NCBI GenBank assembly: GCA_004295045.1
Contig: SHND01000047.1
Span: 16,619-80,618 of the forward strand
Direction of reading: 5' to 3'
Source of the DNA: Chloroflexota bacterium
GTDB lineage: Bacteria; Chloroflexota; Anaerolineae; UBA4142; SHND01
Length of the DNA: 64,000 nt
Every line of letters begins with the position of its first letter. Positions within the stretch are counted from its first letter, which is position 1. Shown piece by piece: positions 40,134 to 47,225 of this stretch. Both the position numbers and the translations under genes were made by a program. The notes beneath the pieces were generated by a model, which was not told the DNA's origin, did no database searches, and worked only from the letters and a program-made list of their open reading frames with translations.

Positions 40134-42137
40134 CTAGTTCGCCTGCGTTAGTACGTATCCAATCCCATCACTGCCCGTCGCCGAAAATCCATTCGGCAAT
40201 TTACTGCCAAGCGTCAGAGCAAGAATAAACGGCTGAAACGTGTTGATGACGCCTTGCACTGCGAGTTCGCGTGTGATTGGGTTGAACGTCCAGCTGCCGT
40301 TGACGGGAACGCGATACATTCCCACCTGCTGCAGCATTTCAAAGGCGCCGTTCGCTTTGAATTCGACCAACAGGCGACTGCCCACCATGTCTTGCACTTG
40401 AATATTCCAGCGTCCGACGGGCATGAACGTGTCATTCCCATAAAAATCACTCAAACTTGCAGCATTCGGTTTTTTGATTTTTTGAAGCAACGTGTCAATC
40501 TCGTGCAATTTTTTCGCGTCGTTCAACTGTTCAAACAAAGGGCGCGCGCGGTTCAATAAATTTTCGCTGGGTGGCTCGCTCAACGTCGCGTGCAAAAAAA
40601 ATGCTTCGCCCAATTTACGAACCTGATCGTCGGTCATCGGTTCGCCGATCACATCTTCCAAGTGATACAAAATACTTTTCGCGTTTGAGGGATCGAGCCG
40701 CGCCTGCACTTGCGCCATGCGCAGCAGCACCGCGACATCATCAGGACGCAGCTTGTCCGCGCGTTCCAGCAGCGCGTACGCTTCCTCGAATTTTTTGCGC
40801 CACGCGTCATTCTCCAATGGCGTATCGTGCCAAATTTGTTCCGCGCGATTTTGCGCGGTGATTGCGCGGCGCAACAATTCGTCGAACGTCTGCGCTTCCG
40901 CCTCACCGGACGTCTGGGCAATATCTTTGCCCACAGCAACTTGGCCCACCTGCGCGCCCGCGCCGATGTTCACAATATTCACGTCGCCGCTTGTGCCGAG
41001 TTTGCCACTCTGCGCATTGGACCGCGCGCCGCGAATATCAAACAGCACGCCATCGGGCGCGCGCGAATACAACACGGGCGTCGCCCATTCCACATCGTTC
41101 CCTTCCACATAGATCGCTTTGCGCGCTTCGGCGAGCGCGGCGTCAATCGGATAATTGTCCGCGAGCGCGCGATAAAATTCGCGCGCGAACGCGTTCGCCG
41201 CGTCGGCGGTAATTTCGGACTGCATCGCAATCACGGCAGGAATGCCTTGTTGAATGAGCGCTTGCGCGACGCCGCCAAACAAATTATCGCGGTCGGGACG
41301 CGCCCCTTCACTCGCATTCAAAATTACAAGACGCAGCGGTTCGTGGTCGTGCAGAATCGTACCGAGCATGTCTCCGCGAATGGCGCGCGCTTGCCCCTGA
41401 TTGTCATTCAAGAGCAGTGTTCCTTGTCGCGCGTTCGCGTTGAACGCGCCGTGACCGATGTAATGCAAGATGTGGATTTCGCGTTGACGCAGTAACGCTT
41501 GCAGCGCGCTAACGCTGGCTTTGTCCATGCGCTCCAATTCGACAAGTCCGTGCGTTCGCAATTCTTGCAGCGCATCGCTCAAAGACCGCCAATCTTGATC
41601 CGCAGCCGCTTGGTCAACATTTTCGTCGGGCGAAAGCAGCACGAGGATTCGGAGTGGCGGTACGACACGCAGCGGCGTCAATGGGTCGGGCAAATCGAAA
41701 AAGCGCACCAGCGGCGTCTCGTTCGACAAGGCAAAAAAACGATTCGTCGCCGCGTCGTACAAAAATTCCCACGGCAGCGCGGCGAGTTCGGGCGCGTCGC
41801 TCAAGTTCAAGCGCAGACGCAAATTCTTATCTTGTCTGGATGCCGCTTGAATGCTCGCCAATAAGCACGCGCGCAGATTTGCGGTAAAGACACGCTCGTA
41901 CAAATCGCCACCGAACGTTTTCAGTTCTGCCACTTGCGGCGAGCCAAGCAAACTTGTGCGGCGATGCTCACCGCCCACGCGCACATGCAAACGTTCCAGT
42001 TCTTTTGGCGAAATGGCAAGCGCGAAATTGCTCGTCGCCTGCCCGTGCGGCGAGTCCGTGACGCGGGCGCGATAGTTGCCCTCACTGACACGGGCAATGG
42101 TCAAATCAAAATCAAGGTAATCAGGAGTTGTAGGCAT
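40134..42137 (-). CDS. CHAT-domain protein with Ser in place of catalytic Cys
   Basis: This 667-residue protein has the same N-terminal and CHAT layout as the 33789 protein (LDFDLTIARV, LPWEFLYDAATNRFFALSN). His229 is kept (YIGHGAF), but the nucleophile position is Ser276 (LNASEGARPD against LNACEGARTA). After the domain comes a Gly-rich repeat patch (GDVNIVNIGAGAQVGQVAV) and a TPR-like helical region (about 430-560). It ends in a beta-rich domain (MPVGRWNIQVQDM, GMYRVPVNGSWTFNP) resembling lipocalin-like proteins. It is first in the operon behind a good promoter. An inactive regulator or a serine-variant protease are both possible. Confidence 0.85.
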   Translation of the reverse strand: MPTTPDYLDFDLTIARVSEGNYRARVTDSPHGQATSNFALAISPKELERLHVRVGGEHRRTSLLGSPQVAELKTFGGDLYERVFTANLRACLLASIQAASRQDKNLRLRLNLSDAPELAALPWEFLYDAATNRFFALSNETPLVRFFDLPDPLTPLRVVPPLRILVLLSPDENVDQAAADQDWRSLSDALQELRTHGLVELERMDKASVSALQALLRQREIHILHYIGHGAFNANARQGTLLLNDNQGQARAIRGDMLGTILHDHEPLRLVILNASEGARPDRDNLFGGVAQALIQQGIPAVIAMQSEITADAANAFAREFYRALADNYPIDAALAEARKAIYVEGNDVEWATPVLYSRAPDGVLFDIRGARSNAQSGKLGTSGDVNIVNIGAGAQVGQVAVGKDIAQTSGEAEAQTFDELLRRAITAQNRAEQIWHDTPLENDAWRKKFEEAYALLERADKLRPDDVAVLLRMAQVQARLDPSNAKSILYHLEDVIGEPMTDDQVRKLGEAFFLHATLSEPPSENLLNRARPLFEQLNDAKKLHEIDTLLQKIKKPNAASLSDFYGNDTFMPVGRWNIQVQDMVGSRLLVEFKANGAFEMLQQVGMYRVPVNGSWTFNPITRELAVQGVINTFQPFILALTLGSKLPNGFSATGSDGIGYVLTQAN

Positions 42138-42166
42138 AGTAAAAAAATTTTCGGCAAGATGCCGTC

Positions 42167-42195
42167 ATTATATTGCACTCGTGAGATGTTGAAAA
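42167..42195 (-). promoter_or_regulatory. Promoter of the CHAT operon
   Basis: On the minus strand TTTTCA (42190-42195), a 17-nt spacer and a perfect TATAAT (42167-42172). Transcription would begin around 42160, leaving a leader of about 23 nt. Confidence 0.6.
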
Positions 42196-42257
42196 GAGGT
42201 TTTGACCGATATATGTACACGCGCGCGCTACGCGAAATCTGTCGCGTAAAGAATAAA

Positions 42258-42289
42258 AAAATCCAACGGAAAAGTTCCCGTTGGATTTT
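42258..42289 (-). terminator. Terminator between the MutL operon and the CHAT operon
   Basis: AAAATCCAACGG and CCGTTGGATTTT pair around 8 nt, with T and A runs on the two sides. It lies 100 nt after the stop of the gene at 42388. A second small hairpin (CCTTTGC/GCAAAGG) lies near 42335-42355. Confidence 0.8.
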
Positions 42290-42387
42290 CGTTGCGAAAA
42301 GGTGGAGGTTCTGAAGGTGTGCGAGACTAACCCTTTGCGAATTTCAGCAAAGGAGTAAATAAAACTGGTTCGGAGAAAAGCCCGCCG

Positions 42388-43560
42388 TTACGTCGCGCGC
42401 ATTCGGCGCACAACGAAAATGACGCCCAAAAGCAGGATGCCGCCGCCGAACAACAACAGCAAATCTTCGCCCAAACCCGAGCTCGGCAGCTCATTCGTTT
42501 CCGTGCCGGGCATTGGCGTCGCAGTAATCGGAATCGGCGTTGCGGTGATCGCGATCGGCGTCGTGTTCAGCGCAAGGGTCATCGCGTACGTTCCCGCCGC
42601 AGGCGAGTCGGGCGACGTCGGCGAGGACGGATCGCGCGTAAACTGAACGACCGCGCCGTGTGTCGTCGGATCGGTGGTTGTGCCAACCAACTTGCCGTCG
42701 GTCAATTCAAGCGTGAGCGTTTCCTCGAACGGTGCGCCGTCTTTTTCGGTCAACGTAACCGTCACCTTGTCTCCTTGTGACGTCCACGTACCGAATTGGA
42801 GCGTTGTTGCCGCGCCTGCTTCGGAAGTACCCAAGACAGCGCTACTGTCCGTGCCAAGATAAAGGATCATCAGTCGAATTCCCTCTTGGACGGGAGGCAG
42901 CGTTCCGCTATAGTCGCCTGTGACCGGTTCCGGCGTGGCAGTCGCTTGGAGCGCTGGACGCGCGAAACCGCCATTGCCCGGCAGCGCAGGAACCAATTGA
43001 TTCAACGGCGTAGAATCACCGCTTCGTTCGATTTTGACCGAATTCAAGTCGCCGTGCAGCGCGCGATTGTACGTGACCGGTACGAGACTGCCTTCTCGAA
43101 TCTCAAAGACAATTTCATCTTTGAAAGGTTTCCCGTTCAAGAGCGTAAAGGTCACCACAAGGCGACCCGCTGCGGTGTCGAGATTCCACGTTCCCTCTTG
43201 CACAACGGGCGACTTGCCCTCTTGGATTGTCGTCAGCGTTACGGCATTGTTCGCGCCGACTTGGACCACAACTTTGCGCTCGCCCGGCGCCAATGTTGCC
43301 GTCGGTCCTCCGCTGTCCGGCGAGACGACCAGCGTTGCCGAAGGCGGCGGCGTACGCGTCGAGGTCGGGGGAATCACGATACGCGTGGGAGTTGCCGTCG
43401 TGCCAATCGCAATTTGTTGTCCGCCGAAAAAGCCGGGCAGGACAAAAATTGCCGCGAGCGCCAGCAAACCGATAAAGAGCAATGCTGCCAATCCACCGAT
43501 GATCAGCAAAAAGTTTCGATTGGAGCCGCCACCTCCACCGGATGGTGCAACTTCTGCCAT
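42388..43560 (-). CDS. Surface protein with NlpE-like domains and LPSSG-type C-terminus
   Basis: This 390-residue protein starts at 43560, with AGGAGG 5 nt before the ATG. A Gly-rich start and a membrane helix (about 15-45, FLLIIGGLAALLFIGLLALAAIF) are followed by a PT-rich spacer. Two NlpE-like beta-barrel domains come next (about 100-185 and 220-310; GTLPPVQEGIRLMILYLG). The tail is LPSSG, then a hydrophobic stretch and RRMRAT, the arrangement of a sortase signal. An anchor helix at both ends is odd. It is the last gene of the MutL operon; the role is unknown. Confidence 0.75.
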   Translation of the reverse strand: MAEVAPSGGGGGSNRNFLLIIGGLAALLFIGLLALAAIFVLPGFFGGQQIAIGTTATPTRIVIPPTSTRTPPPSATLVVSPDSGGPTATLAPGERKVVVQVGANNAVTLTTIQEGKSPVVQEGTWNLDTAAGRLVVTFTLLNGKPFKDEIVFEIREGSLVPVTYNRALHGDLNSVKIERSGDSTPLNQLVPALPGNGGFARPALQATATPEPVTGDYSGTLPPVQEGIRLMILYLGTDSSAVLGTSEAGAATTLQFGTWTSQGDKVTVTLTEKDGAPFEETLTLELTDGKLVGTTTDPTTHGAVVQFTRDPSSPTSPDSPAAGTYAMTLALNTTPIAITATPIPITATPMPGTETNELPSSGLGEDLLLLFGGGILLLGVIFVVRRMRAT

Positions 43561-43638
43561 AGAACCTCCTGAAACCAAGTCAAAATCTAAAGCAGTGTCG
43601 CGCTCGCTTTAGATTCCGCTTTTTCCTTTTCGCTTGCC

Positions 43639-44760
43639 TTAGCCAATCAATTCCAAATTCGTCCACGGGACCGCTTCGCGTTCGCCCGGTGGATTTTCCC
43701 ATTCCACCTCCACCGCCGGCAGCTGCGTTCCCGCTTCTGTCGCAACCCACTTGAGAACAAGTTCGCTTGGCAATGTTCCAACACGTCCGAGATTCGGTTC
43801 GCAAATTCCACGTATGCGTGCGTTGGGCGCAACCGCAGGGCGTTTTGCTTCGGACTCTTCATCCGATTGCTGCATCCGGCTGAGGACCAGCGGCACAAAC
43901 AATTCGGGACGTGACGCGTCGCGCCCGCGCGATTGATAGCGCGCGTTAAGCGCCGCCTCTTGACCATTCAACGCATTCAACAACTCAAACACCGGAGTAG
44001 ACATTGGCGCGGTGCCGAAACCTTCCGTTGCCAAAAGCGGTAAATTCAGCGTGAGAGCGCGTGCGCGCAGATTGGGGTCGAGGGAGCCGACCACGATGCC
44101 GCTCGCCTGCAATTCGTGCGCGCGTTCCAGGGCGGCGGATGTCACCCCCCCCGCAATCAAGATGCTGCCGCGCGCATCCTCCCGCAAAACGTTCGCGTCC
44201 AAAATCGCGTCCGGTGAACTTCCAAAACACTTTATCACACCTACCGCTTCTTTACCAGAGCCCCACGCTCCTTGTACGAGCGCGCCCTGCGCTTCGACAA
44301 TGCCGCCTTGACGTGGGGTCACACTCACAATTGTGCCGCGATACAACGCGGGCACATCGTACGGCGAACCATACACATCCATAATCATCCAGCTGCCTTG
44401 AATCGCCGTAATCTGACCGGCTTCGGGAGCGCGATACACCAAACGCTGGACACCCATACTGATCGGTTTGGCAATAATGATTTCGCGGGCTTCCACCGGA
44501 TCGCCGACCTGTTTCAACAAGCGTTTTGGCACATCCGCTTCGCGCACGCCAATCACGCGTGTGAGCGAAAGGGCGCGGCGTTGCTTTGGCGGGTACGCCC
44601 GCGCGAGAATATCTTGCGCGCCAATGCGCATTCCGATCGCGCCCGACACTTCGCCGGGAATCGGCAAGCGCCGTTCGCGTCGAATGCGTACCGTGTTTGA
44701 AAGACGCGTTTCGGGCAACTGGGGAATGAACTCGATCACGCGCCCGCCTCCCACATCCAC
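43639..44760 (-). CDS. Conserved protein with barrel-sandwich-like domain
   Basis: This 373-residue protein has no recognised family. Its middle part (about 85-175; VGDPVEAREIIIAKPISMG, YRAPEAGQITAIQGSWMIM and YRGTIVSVTPRQGGIVEAQG) has the spacing of a barrel-sandwich hybrid fold, as in biotinyl and NqrA-type proteins. The part from 185 to 260 is alpha/beta (SILIAGGVTSAALERA, ASGIVVGSLDP). The start overlaps the MutL-like gene by 25 nt, so the two are coupled. A shared function with the MutL-like ATPase is inferred from that overlap. Confidence 0.7.
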   Translation of the reverse strand: MDVGGGRVIEFIPQLPETRLSNTVRIRRERRLPIPGEVSGAIGMRIGAQDILARAYPPKQRRALSLTRVIGVREADVPKRLLKQVGDPVEAREIIIAKPISMGVQRLVYRAPEAGQITAIQGSWMIMDVYGSPYDVPALYRGTIVSVTPRQGGIVEAQGALVQGAWGSGKEAVGVIKCFGSSPDAILDANVLREDARGSILIAGGVTSAALERAHELQASGIVVGSLDPNLRARALTLNLPLLATEGFGTAPMSTPVFELLNALNGQEAALNARYQSRGRDASRPELFVPLVLSRMQQSDEESEAKRPAVAPNARIRGICEPNLGRVGTLPSELVLKWVATEAGTQLPAVEVEWENPPGEREAVPWTNLELIG

Positions 44761-46493
44761 TGCTGCATCTTTTCGCGCTGCCGTTCTAAATTGTCGGCAA
44801 AGGGCAGTGGTCTGCCTCGCGCATCAATCATCAGCCCAACGGTGCCGCCTTGCACTTCGCGCTTGAACGTACTGCCTTTGATTGCTTCGCCAAACGAGAC
44901 GCCGCGTTCCGCGCGAATTTCTACATTTGCTTTTTCGCCTTCACCCAAGGGAATCAATTCGAGTGAACCGAGTTTCACATCCGCTTCCAATTGACCGCCG
45001 CGCTGCGGTTCGACGCGCACGGTCAGCGCGACCGCGTCGCCCGCGCGGGCAGTCACTTGAGGAACAAACACTGTACCCCACGTTACGAGACAATCATTTT
45101 CCAAAGCTTGCGCGGCGGCTTCGGGATTCACGGCTGCGACTGCGCCCATCGCGGGCACAAGTCCAACGCTGTCAGCGGCAACCGAAAAAATTCCGCGCGT
45201 GTCGAGACTATCCAATAACATCAACAGCAGGGCAGTCGGTTTGCTTCCGCGCGCAATTGGCGCTCCGCTCAAAAGAATCAATTCGCTGTCGCCTAACGCG
45301 AGTTTTGCTTCGTCATGCCAGATGCCGGCGCTGTGCAGCAAAATTTCGCGCCCCGCCGCGTTCAACGCGGTGAGGTCTTGCGCGCGCGTCGGTGTTGCGG
45401 TGGGATGAATCGCTTGATTCAATAACTGCGCGTGGACACTATCTGCTTCAAAAGAGTTGGGCAGCCAACGCATGATTTTTTCCAAGCCAACGCGGTCCAA
45501 CAGCGCTTCGAGTCCGTAACCGATGCTTGTTTCTTCCAAAATTGCGCGTTTGTTTTGCGCGCCATCAGAATAAATCAACGTCGTCGCCGCCGCGCCAAGA
45601 TCGAGCGCCAGCACGCGGAGTTGATACTTGCGCGCGAGATACTCCGCCACGCGCGTGTAAGCATCCGCGCTGGTCAGCACACCTTTTTCTGTCCACGCGG
45701 CGAGTTTGTCAAAGCCGGTAATTTTTTCGACTTGACGCTGGCGATAGACCAATTCGATTTCGTTTTGCAGGGGCGTCGGGTTCAATTGATCGAGTTTTGG
45801 CAGCACATTCTCTACCATCCGCAACTGCAAGATGCCGCCAATGCGTTCCGCCACGTCGCCGCGCGCCTCGCGGTTTCCGGCGAAAATGACGAGGGGGCGC
45901 TGCGATTCATCCATTGCCGCGCCCACCGCCGCAACGATGTTTGCCATCTCGCGCAAGGGTGCGACGGCGCCGCCATCAATGCCTCCGACCATCACGATCA
46001 AATCGGGTTTCAACTCGGCAAGTTTTTCCACCGCCGCGCTCGGTCCGCCGGCGCGTCCATCGCTCGCGGTCGTGCCCCAGCGCCCCGATTCTTCATCTAC
46101 CGCAATCGTATGCTCGACCACCGCAAAGGTACTGTCCACGGCGCGCTGCGCGCTCAAGACTGAATAGTCGCGCGACAAGCCAATGACGACGGTATGCAAA
46201 GGCAGCGCCGCGCTTGTTACGGCAACGAAAGCATCTACGCCGTCGCCGTCCAAACGCGTCGGTTTGATCAACGCGTTTTTGGAATCGAGCAGGCGGCGTC
46301 CTGTCAAGGCTTCGAGCTGCATGATGCCCTGACGCACACCCATCATCACATCATCATGCGGCGCGTCGCAGGTACTCATCGTTCGCGTTGCGCCGACGAG
46401 GCGATATTCGCCCGCGACCAGATCAATCAGTCCGACTTTGGTTGCGACTGCGCCGACATCGGTTACAAGAATGGAGGTTGGTACGTCAGCCAT
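44736..46493 (-). CDS. MutL/GlmL-like ATPase of the ASKHA fold
   Basis: This 585-residue protein is of the glutamate-mutase-L family. The N-terminus carries the phosphate-1 motif TDVGAVATKVGLIDL. Further on are DLIVMVGGIDGG, LALDLGAAATTLIYS and SGAPIARG. GlmL proteins normally help reactivate B12-dependent glutamate mutase, but no mutase subunits lie nearby. Instead it is embedded in an operon of membrane and zinc-ribbon proteins and is 6 nt after the upstream gene. A different client or role in this phylum is likely; this is inference. Confidence 0.8.
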   Translation of the reverse strand: MADVPTSILVTDVGAVATKVGLIDLVAGEYRLVGATRTMSTCDAPHDDVMMGVRQGIMQLEALTGRRLLDSKNALIKPTRLDGDGVDAFVAVTSAALPLHTVVIGLSRDYSVLSAQRAVDSTFAVVEHTIAVDEESGRWGTTASDGRAGGPSAAVEKLAELKPDLIVMVGGIDGGAVAPLREMANIVAAVGAAMDESQRPLVIFAGNREARGDVAERIGGILQLRMVENVLPKLDQLNPTPLQNEIELVYRQRQVEKITGFDKLAAWTEKGVLTSADAYTRVAEYLARKYQLRVLALDLGAAATTLIYSDGAQNKRAILEETSIGYGLEALLDRVGLEKIMRWLPNSFEADSVHAQLLNQAIHPTATPTRAQDLTALNAAGREILLHSAGIWHDEAKLALGDSELILLSGAPIARGSKPTALLLMLLDSLDTRGIFSVAADSVGLVPAMGAVAAVNPEAAAQALENDCLVTWGTVFVPQVTARAGDAVALTVRVEPQRGGQLEADVKLGSLELIPLGEGEKANVEIRAERGVSFGEAIKGSTFKREVQGGTVGLMIDARGRPLPFADNLERQREKMQQWMWEAGA

Positions 46494-46499
46494 AAAAAT

Positions 46500-47216
46500 T
46501 CAGCGGATGATTCCTAACCAATCATGAAACAAAAAATAGAGTTGTCCCACCAACGCTGAAACGCGCGCCGCGATCAACGACGCGAGAATGGCGCCGAACG
46601 CGATCATGATAAAGCCGCGTCCGATGGTGCCCCATCCCTTGGTGATCAAATCGTACGCGCGCTGCCACGGGCGATTGCCCGGTTGAATGAAACGAAACGC
46701 GAGGAATGCGCCGAGCGTGCCGACGACAATGAGCAGATTGTTGATCCAACCCAAGTCTTGGTCTTGTGGCGCAAGCGAAAGCATGGTCGCGCGTAATTGC
46801 GGAACGAGCGCGCCGGACAATGCGCCGCCGATTGCCAACGCGGCGCCGATGCCGAACAAATACGCCAGTCCTAAATTGCTAAAGGTTGCTCCGCGAAAAT
46901 TTGGTGCGAGCTTCATCAAGAGTGAAATGCCGAGCAGCAATGGAATCACATCTGCCACGAGCACAAGCCAACTTCCGGGCAGCGCAAAAATATCTTCAAG
47001 CAAACGCGCGGCGAGTGGAAACAACACATTGCGAATCGCCACCGCGCTCACAAAACCAATGGCGGTCCCAATCAGCAGGCAAGAGGCAATCCGAAACAAA
47101 ATGGTGTCGTGAATCAAATAGGAAAATACAAAGATCGTCAACAGCGCGGCAAGCCAAATGCCGAGCGTGTCGCAAAAACCACCGGTGGCGCACACCGAAT
47201 TAAATAGAGAATCCAT
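46500..47216 (-). CDS. Polytopic membrane protein
   Basis: This 238-residue protein has about six membrane helices (GIWLAALLTIFVFSYLIH, IASCLLIGTAIGFVSAV, WLVLVADVIPLLLGISLLM, LAYLFGIGAALAIGGALSG, LLIVVGTLGAFLAFRF and GFIMIAFGAILASLIAARV). No family is recognised. It starts 9 nt after the zinc-ribbon gene and ends 6 nt before the MutL-like gene, so it is part of the same unit. Confidence 0.75.
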   Translation of the reverse strand: MDSLFNSVCATGGFCDTLGIWLAALLTIFVFSYLIHDTILFRIASCLLIGTAIGFVSAVAIRNVLFPLAARLLEDIFALPGSWLVLVADVIPLLLGISLLMKLAPNFRGATFSNLGLAYLFGIGAALAIGGALSGALVPQLRATMLSLAPQDQDLGWINNLLIVVGTLGAFLAFRFIQPGNRPWQRAYDLITKGWGTIGRGFIMIAFGAILASLIAARVSALVGQLYFLFHDWLGIIR

Positions 47217-47225
47217 ATTGCGCGG

